A stretch of 64,000 nucleotides of DNA from Amycolatopsis viridis (lineage in GTDB: Bacteria; Actinomycetota; Actinomycetes; Mycobacteriales; Pseudonocardiaceae), in contig NZ_JAANOU010000001.1 in the NCBI RefSeq assembly GCF_011758765.1, forward strand, positions 1,922,001 to 1,986,000, read 5' to 3'. Below the pieces are notes generated by a model. The model was not told where the DNA came from, ran no database searches, and saw nothing but the letters and a program-made list of their open reading frames with translations. A program made the position numbers and the translations under genes. Below, in pieces: positions 49,563-63,113 of the stretch. The first letter of the stretch is position 1, and every line of letters begins with the position of its first letter.

Positions 49563-50630
49563 ATGACTTCCACGACCACCACCGGCACGGACGGCCGCAT
49601 CATCGTCCGCATCTCCGACCCGGGCGAGCTCGTCGCGGCCGTGCCGCACCTGCTGTCGTTCCGGCCCGGTCCCTCCGTGATCCTCCTCAACCACAGCCGC
49701 GGCCGGGAACGCCGGATCATCCCGGTGATCCGCGCCGACCTGCCCGGCGAGCCGCACGAGCGCGACGTGGTTCGCGAGCTCGTCGACAGGCTGCTCCGGC
49801 ATCCCGGGGCGGGGGTGACCGTCGTGATCGTCGGCTCGCGCCTGGGGCACCGGGCACGGCCCGGCGAGTTGCCGCACCGGAGCTTGACCCAGCGGCTGAT
49901 CACCGCACTCGACGAGGCCGGCCGGCCGGTCGACCACGCGTTGTGGGTGCCGGAGATCCGCGGCGGGGCGCCCTGGACGTGCTACCACGACGACTGCGGT
50001 GCGGGTGTGCTGCCGGACGATCGCGAGACCGTCATGGCGGCAACGATGGCGACGCGCGGCTGGGTGACCCACGACAGCCGGGAGGAGCTGGTGCGGCAGC
50101 TCGATCCGGACGACCCGGCCGCGCTCGACCGGAGACAACGGCTGCTGGACGACGCGGTGGAGGCGCTGGCCGGTACGGGCCGATCCGCCGAGGAGGAGCG
50201 TGCCGGGCGCCTCGCCGTGGTGCGCGCTGCCCTCGGGCGGGCCGTCCGGGGAGACTTCGACCTGAGCGACGACGACGTGGTGTTGCTGGCGATGGCTCTG
50301 TCGGACCTGAAGGTGCGCGACCGGTGCCTCACCACGGCCGAGCCGCCGGGCGAGCCAGCGGCGATCGCCGCCGAGCGACTGTGGCTGGAACTGGTGCGCC
50401 GCACGCCGCCCCCGGAACGCGCGGAGGCGGCCGTCCTGCTCGGCTACGCCGCCTACCGCCGCGGCGACTGCGTCCTGGCGGGCCTGGCGTTCGGCAACGC
50501 CCTCGCCGCCCACCCGGGCCACCGGCTCGCGGAGCTGCTCCAGATCTGCCTGCACCGCCAGCTGCCGCCGGACGCGCTCGGCAGACTGAGCCGCGCCCAG
50601 GAAGGCAACCTCATGCCGACGGACCCGTAG
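49563..50630 (+). CDS. DUF4192-family protein
   Basis: A 355-residue protein typical of actinobacteria. The start RIIVRISDPGELVAAVPHLL followed by SFRPGPSVILLNHSRG is the DUF4192 signature. The central APWTCYHDDC and C-terminal helical repeats (AVLLGYAAYRRGDCVLAGLA) also fit. The function is unknown. The ATG at 49563 is used; an upstream in-frame ATG at 49485 would add 26 unrelated residues. Confidence 0.85.
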   Translation: MTSTTTTGTDGRIIVRISDPGELVAAVPHLLSFRPGPSVILLNHSRGRERRIIPVIRADLPGEPHERDVVRELVDRLLRHPGAGVTVVIVGSRLGHRARPGELPHRSLTQRLITALDEAGRPVDHALWVPEIRGGAPWTCYHDDCGAGVLPDDRETVMAATMATRGWVTHDSREELVRQLDPDDPAALDRRQRLLDDAVEALAGTGRSAEEERAGRLAVVRAALGRAVRGDFDLSDDDVVLLAMALSDLKVRDRCLTTAEPPGEPAAIAAERLWLELVRRTPPPERAEAAVLLGYAAYRRGDCVLAGLAFGNALAAHPGHRLAELLQICLHRQLPPDALGRLSRAQEGNLMPTDP

Positions 50631-51207
50631 CGCGGATGACCGGCCCTCCCCGCACCACGGCTCCCCGCCGCGTAGAGCGGCCGGGTTGCCACCGGCGGGG
50701 GTCAGCCGACTGGCCCGACCCGGCTCGCCCGCCGGTACTGGGCACGTCCGGCGCCAGCGGCCGATCACCTCAATTGTGGCTCCAGCACCGGAACATCCGC
50801 TGGGTGGCCTACCTGCGCATCGCGGCGACAGCGCCGATCACCTCGGCCGCGCCGGTCGGCGGTCGTCCGGGCTGCCGGGGCTGCCGGGGCTGCCCGGGCG
50901 GCCGCTGGGGCTCGCCTGGGGCGTGCGGGTCTGCGCCGGCTGCCGGTGGCCCCGCGCGTGGACGAGCATGGCCGCCGGGCCGCCCTGGTCACCGCCGGAC
51001 ACGACGGCCACAGGGTCACGACGACTACCGTCGGCCACACCCCTGGCCGGCCGGGCCACCCCGGCTACCAGGGGTCGGTGCCGTGGCCGCCGCCCGTCCT
51101 CCCGGCCACCGCCGGTCACCCGGCGGCTGTCCAGCAACCCTGCCCCAGCCCGAGCTACCGGCCCCCGCAGGCGTCACCGGCGGCCGGGCAGGTACGGACC
51201 CGAGGGG
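50631..51207. other. 577-base region without a confident gene
   Basis: Three overlapping frames stay open here (plus strand from 50775 and 50946, minus strand 51137–50838). None has a ribosome-binding site or a recognisable product. The segment near 50870–50900 repeats GGGGCTGCC and would encode Gly/Leu/Pro triplets. It could be a decayed gene or intergenic DNA; I do not annotate a CDS. Confidence 0.5.
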
Positions 51208-52197
51208 TCAGCCCGCGAGGCCCCGCCGCTCCTGGGTGAAGCGCCACGCGTCGCTGACGATGTCGTGCAGGTCGGCGCGCTCGGGCTTCCACCCGAGCTC
51301 CTCGCGGGCCCGGTCGCTGGCGGCCACGAGGATCGCGGGGTCGCCGGCGCGGCGGGGCGCCACCTCGGCGGGGATGGGGTGACCGGTGACGGCCCGGCAC
51401 GCTTCGATGACCTGACGCACCGAGAACCCGGTGCCGTTGCCCAGGTTGTAGATGCGGTGCTCGCCCGCCCGGGCGTGGGTCAGGGCCAGCAGGTGGGCGT
51501 CGGCGAGGTCGGCGACGTGGATGTAGTCCCGGACGGCCGTACCGTCCTCGGTGGGGTAGTCCTCGCCGAAGATGCCGACCTGCGGGCGCTGCCCGGTGGC
51601 GACCTGCAACACCAGCGGGATGAGATGGGTTTCGGTGGTGTGCCGCTCCCCGTAGCGGCCGTAGGCGCCGGCCACGTTGAAGTACCGCAGGCTCACGGCC
51701 GCCAGCCCGTGTGCCCGCGCGTAGCTGGTGATCGCGTGGTCGATCGCGAGCTTGGACGCACCGTAGGTGTTGGTCGGCATCGTCGGCGCGGACTCCGGGA
51801 TCGGGCTGCGCTCCGGCTCGCCGTAGGTCGCGGCGGTCGAGGAGAACACCAGGCGGGGCGTGCCGTGCGCGCGCATCGCATCGAGCAACCGGATGGAGGT
51901 GATCACGTTCCCGTGCCAGTACTTGGCCGGGTCCTGCATCGACTCGCCGACGAGAGACTTCGCCGCGAAGTGCAGCACGCCGTCGAAGCCCTCGCCCAGC
52001 AGGGACGCGGTCGCGTCGGCCGCGTCGCCCTCGACGAAGCGCGCACCGTCGGGGACGGCGTCGGCGTGGCCGGTGGACAGGTCGTCCACCACCACGACCT
52101 CGTGCCCCGCTTCCAGCAGACGGGCGGTGCAGACGCTGCCGACGTAACCGGCACCGCCCGTGACGATCAGCTTGAGGCGCGAGGAGTCGGAAGCCAT
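51208..52197 (-). CDS. galE: UDP-glucose 4-epimerase
   Basis: A 329-residue extended SDR that interconverts UDP-glucose and UDP-galactose. The NAD motif [10 protein letters not shown] is at about 12–21. The catalytic Ser/Thr and Tyr lie in [10 protein letters not shown] and [12 protein letters not shown]. The C-terminus is typical ([24 protein letters not shown]). I use ATG 52197; a longer frame to 52269 would run through an intercistronic hairpin. galK lies just upstream in the same direction. Confidence 0.94.
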   Translation of the reverse strand: MASDSSRLKLIVTGGAGYVGSVCTARLLEAGHEVVVVDDLSTGHADAVPDGARFVEGDAADATASLLGEGFDGVLHFAAKSLVGESMQDPAKYWHGNVITSIRLLDAMRAHGTPRLVFSSTAATYGEPERSPIPESAPTMPTNTYGASKLAIDHAITSYARAHGLAAVSLRYFNVAGAYGRYGERHTTETHLIPLVLQVATGQRPQVGIFGEDYPTEDGTAVRDYIHVADLADAHLLALTHARAGEHRIYNLGNGTGFSVRQVIEACRAVTGHPIPAEVAPRRAGDPAILVAASDRAREELGWKPERADLHDIVSDAWRFTQERRGLAG

Positions 52198-52255
52198 GGT
52201 CTTGTCGAAAGCCTTTCTCGAAGACGACAGGGAGGTGACACCAGTGTGGACCAGC

Positions 52256-52278
52256 GACCGGTGAACCACGCACCGGTC
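52256..52278 (-). other. Hairpin between galK and galE
   Basis: GACCGGTG at 52256–52263 pairs perfectly with CACCGGTC at 52271–52278 around a seven-base loop in the 94-base galK–galE gap. It could be a partial terminator or a processing signal. Confidence 0.5.
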
Positions 52279-52291
52279 CCGCCCCGCCGGA

Positions 52292-53460
<1,169 letters not shown>

Positions 53461-53464
<4 letters not shown>

Positions 53465-54156
53465 TTGGCCTGGGCCAGGACGGCGTGGAGCACCGACATC
53501 GGCACCTGGACCGCACCGAGCTCACCGGTGACCTCAGCGGTGCCGCCGCCGTCCGCGCGGCGGACGGACACGACGCTGCCCGGGGCGACGCCCGCGTTCT
53601 TCAGGTCCACCATCAGCTTCTCGTCGAGCTGGATGTGCTCAGCCAGCCGGCGGATCTCCGCCTTGCCGCCGCCGGAACGCGCGAAGTCGTCCAGCCGCAC
53701 GAGGTCCGCTTCGGCGGGCGGTGCGGGCAGCCCGCCCTCGCCGAGCTTGTCGAGCCCCGGGATGGGGTTGCCGTAGGGCGAGGTGGTCGGGTGGTCCAGC
53801 AGCCGGACGAGCTTGCGCTCCACCGCCTCGCTCATCACGTGCTCCCAGTGGCACGCCTCGGTGTGCACGTGCTCCCACTCCAGGCCGATCACGTCCAGCA
53901 GCAGCCGCTCCGCGAGGCGGTGCTTGCGCATGACGGCGATGGCCAGCTCCCGCCCGTGCTCGGTCAGCTGGAGGTGGCGGTCGTCGGCCACGCGCACCAG
54001 CCCGTCGCGTTCCATGCGGGCCACGGTCTGGCTGACCGTCGGACCGCTTTGCTGCAGCCGCTCGGCGATGCGGGCGCGCAGCGGTACGACACCTTCCTCT
54101 TCGAGCTCGAAGATGGTCTTCAAGTACATCTCAGTGGTGTCGATGAGATCGTTCAC
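53461..54156 (-). CDS. ideR: Iron-dependent repressor (IdeR/DtxR)
   Basis: A 231-residue metalloregulator that represses iron uptake when Fe(II) is bound. The helix-turn-helix includes [20 protein letters not shown]. Metal ligands align with mycobacterial IdeR at the same numbers: Met10, Cys102, Glu105, His106 (site 1) and His79, Glu83, His98 (site 2), with Glu173 and Gln176 from the SH3-like domain. The GTG at 54156 is preceded by GAAGGGGAC. Coupling to galK/galE recalls the dtxR–galE linkage in Corynebacterium. Confidence 0.95.
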
Positions 54157-54260
54157 GATGTCCCCTTCGTCCGCGACAATCCATGGTAGTCGCTCCGGGC
54201 GACGGTCACCCCAGGTGACCAGGAGGATAATCGCGCCCCGCGCGGCTACCATCGGACGTC

Positions 54261-55430
54261 ATGCAGCCCGCCGTCGTCTGGGATCCCGCACTGCTTGGTT
54301 ACGACCTCGGCGGTGACCACCCGTTCAACCCGGTGCGGCTCGACCTGACCGTGCGGCTCGCCACCGAGCTGGGTGTTCTCGACGGTGTGGAGCTGCTCGT
54401 GCCCGAGCCCGCCACCGACACCGAGCTGTACCGCATCCACTCCGAGGAATACCTGGCGGCGGTCAAGCTCGCCCCGGCCGTGGGCTGGGAGGTCGGCCAC
54501 GGCCTCGGCACCGCCGACAACCCGGTGTTCAGCGACATGCACGACGCCTCCGCGCTGGTGGTGGGCTCGACGCTGCTGGGTGCCCGCAAGATCGCCGACG
54601 GCGCGGCGCGCCGCGCCGTGAACATCGCGGGCGGACTCCACCACGCGATGCGCGACAACGCGGCCGGGTTCTGCGTCTACAACGACTGCGCGGTCGCCAT
54701 CTCGTGGCTGCTCGACCACGGCTTCGACCGCATCGCCTACATCGACACCGACGTCCACCACGGCGACGGTGTGCAGGCCGCGTTCTACGACGATCCCCGC
54801 GTGCTGACCGTGTCGCTGCACCAGCACCCGTTCACCCTGTGGCCGGGCACCGGGTACAGCGGCGAGACCGGTTCTGGCGAGGCCGAGGGCACGGCGGTGA
54901 ACGTCCCGCTGCCGCCCGGCACCCGCGACGCGGGCTGGCTGCGGGCCTTCCACGCAGTCGTGCCGTCGCTGCTGGCGGTGTTCCGCCCGCAGATCCTGGT
55001 CACGCAGTGCGGCGTGGATTCGCACGAGGAGGACCCGCTGGCCGACCTGGCGTTGTCGGTCGACGGGCACCGCACGATTTACGCCACTCTGCGTGACCTC
55101 GCCGAGCGGCACACCGACGGCCGCTGGCTCGCCGTGGGCGGCGGCGGATACCAGTTGATCCGGGTCGTGCCGCGCTCGTGGACCCACCTGATGGCCACGG
55201 TGCTCGACCGCGACGTGAAGCCGGAGACGCCACTGCCGCCGAATTGGGTCGGCACGGTCCTGCGGGCCGCGCCGAGCGCCGAGCTGCCCCCGGAGATGAC
55301 CGACGGTCGCGACACGACGTTCCGGCCCTGGGGCGACGGGGTGGACGACCCCGTCGACGTCGCGATCCGGGACACCCGGCGAGCGGTGTTCCCGCTGCAC
55401 GGCCTGGACCCGGACGATCCGAGGGACTGA
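54261..55430 (+). CDS. acuC: AcuC-type (class I HDAC-fold) protein deacetylase
   Basis: A 389-residue zinc deacetylase. The catalytic histidines are in NIAGGLHHAM, and zinc ligands are in IDTDVHHGDGVQ and the downstream VTQCGVDSHEEDPLADL. The glycine-rich GGGGYQLIRVVPRSW follows. In Bacillus AcuC reactivates acetyl-CoA synthetase by removing acetyl groups from lysine. The next gene encodes a protein acetyltransferase, so the two are probably opposing partners. TACCAT at 54247–54252 may be its -10, eight bases from the ATG. Confidence 0.92.
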   Translation: MQPAVVWDPALLGYDLGGDHPFNPVRLDLTVRLATELGVLDGVELLVPEPATDTELYRIHSEEYLAAVKLAPAVGWEVGHGLGTADNPVFSDMHDASALVVGSTLLGARKIADGAARRAVNIAGGLHHAMRDNAAGFCVYNDCAVAISWLLDHGFDRIAYIDTDVHHGDGVQAAFYDDPRVLTVSLHQHPFTLWPGTGYSGETGSGEAEGTAVNVPLPPGTRDAGWLRAFHAVVPSLLAVFRPQILVTQCGVDSHEEDPLADLALSVDGHRTIYATLRDLAERHTDGRWLAVGGGGYQLIRVVPRSWTHLMATVLDRDVKPETPLPPNWVGTVLRAAPSAELPPEMTDGRDTTFRPWGDGVDDPVDVAIRDTRRAVFPLHGLDPDDPRD

Positions 55431-55435
55431 CCGCG

Positions 55436-55458
55436 ATGATCCGAGGAATCGACGCGAG

Positions 55459-55462
<4 letters not shown>
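55436..55462 (+). CDS. Possible eight-residue leader ORF of the acetyltransferase gene
   Basis: ATG at 55436 opens MIRGIDAR, whose TGA overlaps the next ATG (55459) as ATGA. GAGGGA precedes it. A nine-base direct repeat GATCCGAGG (55416–55424 and 55438–55446) spans the junction. It may serve only translational coupling; coding status is unproven. Confidence 0.3.
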
Positions 55463-58983
<3,521 letters not shown>

Positions 58984-58992
58984 CACCCGGCG

Positions 58993-60522
58993 CTATGCCG
59001 TGCCGGGCTGGTGGACCCGGTAGGCACAGTCCCGGTGCGGGCGGGTCCAGACCGGGCCGGCGCAGCGCAGCCCCTCGGCCGCGAGGCACCGTTTCACCAC
59101 CTTGTGCGTCGACGTGCGGGGGAGTTCCGCAACGATCCGCACGAACCGCGGCAGCTGTTTGGGGCCCAGGTCCGGTTGTGCCGCGAGGAACGCGCCGAAC
59201 GATGCCGGGTCCAGCGGATCCGACAGCACCAGCGCGGCCATCACCTGATCGCCCACCGCGGGATCGGGGACGGCGTACACCGCGGCCTCCGCGATCGCCG
59301 GGTGGCGGAGCAGGATCCGCTCGATCGGGGCGGTGCCCAGGTTCTCGCCGTCCACGCGCACCCAGTCGCCCAGCCGGCCCGCGAAGTAGCAGAACCCGTC
59401 CTCGTCGTGGTAGGCGAGGTCGCCGGTGTGGTAGCGGCCGTCGCGCATCCGCTCGGCGTCGGCGCTCGGGTTGCGGTAGTACCCGGCGAACGCGCCGGGC
59501 CCGCTGGTGTTCACCAGCTCGCCCACCACCCCCGGCGGGCACACCGCGCCCGTGTCCGGGTGCAGGATCGCGACCCCGTCCGGCAGCCGTCCCAGCGAGC
59601 CCTCCGGGGTGTCCGGGGTGCGGGCGAAGCCGATGCCGCCCTCGGTCGATCCGAACGCGTCCACCACCTGGCAGCCGAACCGCCGCGCGAAGGTGGCCAG
59701 ATCCGCCTGCGCGCCCTCGTTGCCGTACACGATCCGCAACGGGTTGTCGGCGTCGCCGGGCAGCGGGGGTGTCGCGAGCACGTACGACAACGGCTTGCCC
59801 ACGTAGTTCGCGTAGGTGGCGCCGAACCGCCGGACGTCAGGCAGGAACCCGGATGCCGAGAACCGGCGCCGCAGGGCCAGCACCGCCCCGGCGGCCAGGG
59901 CCACCGACCAGCCCGCCATGATCGCGTTCGAGTGGAACATCGGCATCGAGACGTACACGCAGTCCGATGAGGACAGTCCGAACCGGTCGGCGAGCATCCG
60001 CCCGGGGGCGGCGATCTTGTCGTGTGTGCACCGCACGGCCTTCGGATCACCGCTCGTGCCGGACGTGAAGATCAGCATCAGCAGGTCGTCGCCGGAGGCG
60101 GGCGCCGGGTTGAGGGCAGCGCCCGCGTGCGCGGCCAGCAGCGCGGCCCACTCCGGACCGTCGAGGTCCAGCACCGGCACGTCCAGCCCGTCCAGCAGCC
60201 CGGCGTGCCGTCCCTCGGTGAGCACCAGCTCGCAGTCCGCGAGCCGGACGTCCCGCGCCAGTGCCGCGCCCCGGCGCGTCGGGTTCAGCCCCACCAGCAC
60301 CGCACCCGCGAACGCGCAGCCGCCGAGCAGGAACGAGAACGACGGCACGTTGTCCGCCAGGATCCCGACGTGCTTCCGCGGCCCGGTGAGCAGCGCACGC
60401 AACACCGCGGCGTGCTCCGCGCACTGCTGCACGTGCTCGCGCCAGGTCCACACCGAGTCGGCGAACCGCAGGCCGGGCCGGTCGTCGGTGGCGCGCGCCA
60501 GCAGCAGCTCGGTGACCGTCAT
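58993..60522 (-). CDS. fadD17: Fatty-acyl/steroid-acyl-CoA synthetase (FadD17-like)
   Basis: A 509-residue adenylate-forming CoA ligase. The AMP loop is LIFTSGTSGDPKAV, then FGSTEGGIGFARTPDT, YHTGDLAYHDEDGFCYFAGR and the catalytic lysine near RTSTHKVVKR. Gene order after two acyl-CoA dehydrogenases equals Rv3504–Rv3506. In mycobacteria FadD17 activates short steroid side chains. The ATG overlaps the fadE27 stop as ATGA. Confidence 0.86.
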   Translation of the reverse strand: MTVTELLLARATDDRPGLRFADSVWTWREHVQQCAEHAAVLRALLTGPRKHVGILADNVPSFSFLLGGCAFAGAVLVGLNPTRRGAALARDVRLADCELVLTEGRHAGLLDGLDVPVLDLDGPEWAALLAAHAGAALNPAPASGDDLLMLIFTSGTSGDPKAVRCTHDKIAAPGRMLADRFGLSSSDCVYVSMPMFHSNAIMAGWSVALAAGAVLALRRRFSASGFLPDVRRFGATYANYVGKPLSYVLATPPLPGDADNPLRIVYGNEGAQADLATFARRFGCQVVDAFGSTEGGIGFARTPDTPEGSLGRLPDGVAILHPDTGAVCPPGVVGELVNTSGPGAFAGYYRNPSADAERMRDGRYHTGDLAYHDEDGFCYFAGRLGDWVRVDGENLGTAPIERILLRHPAIAEAAVYAVPDPAVGDQVMAALVLSDPLDPASFGAFLAAQPDLGPKQLPRFVRIVAELPRTSTHKVVKRCLAAEGLRCAGPVWTRPHRDCAYRVHQPGTA

Positions 60523-61571
60523 GACGGTGCCGCCGCGAGCGCGTCGCCCAGCGCGCGCAGCTGCGCCGTTGCCCCGCCGAGCGTGAACTCCAGCCGTTTG
60601 GCCGCCACGAAGTACCGGTGCAGGTCGTGGCCGGTGTCGATGCCGACCCCGCCGTGCACGTGGACCGCGGTGTGCGCGACGCGGTGCCCGGCCTCGGCGG
60701 CCCAGTACTTCGCGGTCGCGACCTCCGCGGCGGCCGGCAGCTCCTCGGACAGGCGCCACGCGGCCTGCCACAACGTCAGCCGGACCGCCTCCACGTCGAC
60801 GTAGGCGTCGGCGAGCCGTTGCCGCACCGCCTGGAACGCCCCGATGGCGTGCCCGAACTGCTCACGGGTGCGGGCGTAGTCCGCGGTGCGGTGCAACGCG
60901 CTGTCCAGCACCCCGAGCTGCTGCGCGCACAGGCCGACCGTCGCGTGCTCGCGCAGCCGGACCGCGGAGACGGGCAGCCGGGCGTCGGCCCGGACACCGC
61001 TGAGCGAAACCAGCCCGGCGTCGGCGTGGTCCACCACGCTCTGCGGCTCGCCCCGCGCGGGCACCACGAACACCGCCGTCCCGTCCGGGGTGCGCGCGGG
61101 CACGACGAGCGCGTCGGCGACCGCGGCGAACGGCACCGCGGTCTGGGTGCCGGACAGGCGCCAGCCGGAGCCGTCCGGTTCCGCCGTGAACCCGCACGGT
61201 GCCGCGGCGTCCGGCAGCGCGAGCGCGAGGACCGCCTGCCCGCGCACGGCGGGCACCACCCACCGCTCGATCAGCCGCCCGTCCCCCGACCCGGCGATGG
61301 CGGTCGCGGCGACCACGGTGGGCAGGTAGGGCAGCTCCGCGACCGTGCGGCCGATCTCGGTCAGCACCGCGCACTGCCCGAGCAGCCCCAGGCCACCGCC
61401 GCCGGCCGCGGCGGGCAGCGCCGCGTCGATCGCACCCACGCGGGCCAGCCCGGCCCACGCCCCCCGGTCGAAGCCGCCCTCGCCGTGCGGGCTGGGTGCC
61501 GCCTTGTCCGCCAGCACCCGCGCGACCAGCGCGGCCAGTTCGGTGACGTCCTCGCCCAACGCGAAGTCCAC
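60519..61571 (-). CDS. fadE27: Acyl-CoA dehydrogenase, FadE27/ChsE5-like subunit
   Basis: A 350-residue shortened acyl-CoA dehydrogenase. In Mycobacterium FadE26–FadE27 form an α2β2 enzyme that starts β-oxidation of the cholesterol side chain, with FadE27 providing FAD contacts. Here LREHATVGLCAQQLGVLDSA, REQFGHAIGAFQAVRQRLAD and HVHGGVGIDTGHDLHRYF fit. It lies nine bases after fadE26 and overlaps fadD17. Confidence 0.86.
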   Translation of the reverse strand: MDFALGEDVTELAALVARVLADKAAPSPHGEGGFDRGAWAGLARVGAIDAALPAAAGGGGLGLLGQCAVLTEIGRTVAELPYLPTVVAATAIAGSGDGRLIERWVVPAVRGQAVLALALPDAAAPCGFTAEPDGSGWRLSGTQTAVPFAAVADALVVPARTPDGTAVFVVPARGEPQSVVDHADAGLVSLSGVRADARLPVSAVRLREHATVGLCAQQLGVLDSALHRTADYARTREQFGHAIGAFQAVRQRLADAYVDVEAVRLTLWQAAWRLSEELPAAAEVATAKYWAAEAGHRVAHTAVHVHGGVGIDTGHDLHRYFVAAKRLEFTLGGATAQLRALGDALAAAPS

Positions 61572-61580
61572 GGTTCCTCC

Positions 61581-62762
61581 TCAGCGGGTGACGGGCAGGG
61601 ACAGGGCGGACGCGGCGATCAGGTCACGCTGGATCTCGTTCGTGCCGCCGCCGAAGGTGAGGATCAGCGCGGACCGGTGGGCTCGTTCCAGCCGGCCGCG
61701 CAGCACCGCACCGGGGGATCCGGCGCGCACCACCGCGCCGGGGCCGACGACCTCCATCAGCAGCCGGTACGCCTCGATCGCCAGTTCGGTGCCGAACACC
61801 TTCGTCGCCGACGCCTCCGCCGGGCCCAGTTCGCCGGAGCCGGCCGCCCACGCGATCCGCCAGTTGCGCAGCTTCAGGTACTCCGCGTGCGCGTGCACGC
61901 GAGCCAGGTGCATCCGGACCCATTCGGCGTCGATGACCCGGCTGCCGTCCGGCTGCGCGGTCTGCCGTGCCCAGCGGCGCACCTCGTCCAGCGCGGCGAG
62001 GATCGGCGCGGCCGAGGTCAGCGCGACCCGCTCGTGGTTGAGCTGGTTGGTGATCAGCGGCCAGCCGGCGTTCTCCTCGGCGATGCGGGCGGTCACCGGG
62101 ACGCGCACGTCGTCGTAGTAGGTCGCGCTCGTGCCGGGCCCGGCGACCGTGTGCACCTTCGTCCAGGAGAACCCGGGCGCATCGGTCGGCACGACGAGGA
62201 TGCTCAGGCCCCGGTGCCGGTCCGCGTCCGGATCGGTGCGCGCGGCCAGCCACACGTAGTCGGCGTACTCGATCAGGCTGGTCCACATCTTCCGGCCGTT
62301 GATCACGTAGGAGTCGCCGTCGCGGACCGCCCGGGTCCGCAGCGACGCCAGGTCGGTCCCGGCCTCCGGCTCCGAGTAGCCGATCGAGAAGTGCAGCTCG
62401 CCGGCGGCGATGCGCGGCAGGTAGAACGCCTTCTGCTCCGGCGTGCCGAACCGCATGATCGTCGGGCCGATCGTGCCGACGGTCAGGAACGGCACCGGCA
62501 CGCCGGCCACCGCCGCTTCGTCGGTGAAGATCAGCTGGTCGAGCATCGGCCGGGCCTGCCCGCCGTGCTCCGCCGGCCAGCCGATCGCGAGCCAGCCGTC
62601 CCGGCCCAGCTCGCGCACGATCTCCTGGTACGCCTTGCCATCCCCGTACTCGCCGCCGTCGCCGGCCAGCGCCTCCCGGCGCTCCGGGGTCATCAGCCGG
62701 GCGAAGTAGTCGCGCAGTTCCGCGCGCAGCCGTTCCTGCCCGGGCGTGTAGCTGATCCGCAT
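61581..62762 (-). CDS. fadE26: Acyl-CoA dehydrogenase, FadE26/ChsE4-like subunit
   Basis: A 393-residue catalytic partner of FadE27. Blocks include DGWLAIGWPAEHGGQARPML, FSIGYSEPEAGTDLASLRTR and GRKMWTSLIEYADYVWLAAR. Glu244 in LNHERVAL aligns in position with the catalytic base region of ChsE4. GGAGGTGAC precedes the ATG at 62762. It is the first gene of the minus-strand arm and divides a KstR box with fdxD. Confidence 0.88.
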   Translation of the reverse strand: MRISYTPGQERLRAELRDYFARLMTPERREALAGDGGEYGDGKAYQEIVRELGRDGWLAIGWPAEHGGQARPMLDQLIFTDEAAVAGVPVPFLTVGTIGPTIMRFGTPEQKAFYLPRIAAGELHFSIGYSEPEAGTDLASLRTRAVRDGDSYVINGRKMWTSLIEYADYVWLAARTDPDADRHRGLSILVVPTDAPGFSWTKVHTVAGPGTSATYYDDVRVPVTARIAEENAGWPLITNQLNHERVALTSAAPILAALDEVRRWARQTAQPDGSRVIDAEWVRMHLARVHAHAEYLKLRNWRIAWAAGSGELGPAEASATKVFGTELAIEAYRLLMEVVGPGAVVRAGSPGAVLRGRLERAHRSALILTFGGGTNEIQRDLIAASALSLPVTR

Positions 62763-62821
62763 GCCGTCACCTCCGGCCCGCCCGGTCGTTGCTGGAAGCA
62801 GACCGGTCCGTGGCGCTAGTC

Positions 62822-62835
62822 TAGAACACGTTCTA
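62822..62835. promoter_or_regulatory. KstR operator (perfect palindrome)
   Basis: TAGAACACGTTCTA is a perfect inverted repeat matching the KstR consensus TnnAACnnGTTnnA. It lies 60 bases before fadE26 and 34 bases before fdxD. KstR is the TetR repressor of cholesterol catabolism, released by a steroid CoA ester. Confidence 0.9.
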
Positions 62836-62868
62836 TTTCTATCAGCTGTGCAGCCGAGGAGGAAAGCC

Positions 62869-63060
62869 ATGGAGGTCGCGGTCGACCGGACGCTGTGCGA
62901 GGCGAACGAGGTGTGCATCGGGTTCGCGCCCGCCGTGTTCGAGCTGGACGAGGACGAGGAGCTGCGCGTCCTCACCCCGTCGGTGCCCGAATCAGAAGTA
63001 GAACGTGTTTCGCGTGCCGTGGCCGCGTGTCCGAAGAACGCGCTGTTCATCCGGGACTGA
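62869..63060 (+). CDS. fdxD: Ferredoxin of the sterol-catabolism cluster
   Basis: A 63-residue ferredoxin with Cys10, Cys16 and Cys54 (CEANEVC…ACPKNALF). Asn13 stands where a fourth cysteine would be, so a [3Fe–4S] or atypical [4Fe–4S] cluster is expected, as in mycobacterial P450 partners. Rv3503c occupies the same place in Mycobacterium. GAGGAGGAAAG precedes the ATG. It probably feeds the P450 that oxidises the sterol side chain. Confidence 0.92.
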   Translation: MEVAVDRTLCEANEVCIGFAPAVFELDEDEELRVLTPSVPESEVERVSRAVAACPKNALFIRD

Positions 63061-63088
63061 TCGAGGCAAACGGGGGCTTGTCTCGAAC

Positions 63089-63102
63089 GAGAACAGATTC
63101 TA
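63089..63102. promoter_or_regulatory. Second KstR-like site
   Basis: GAGAACAGATTCTA matches TAGAACNNGTTCTA at ten of twelve informative bases. It overlaps the first two bases of the -10-like TAGTCT (63101–63106) of the SDR gene, so a bound repressor would block it. Confidence 0.55.
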
Positions 63103-63113
63103 GTCTGGCCCTC

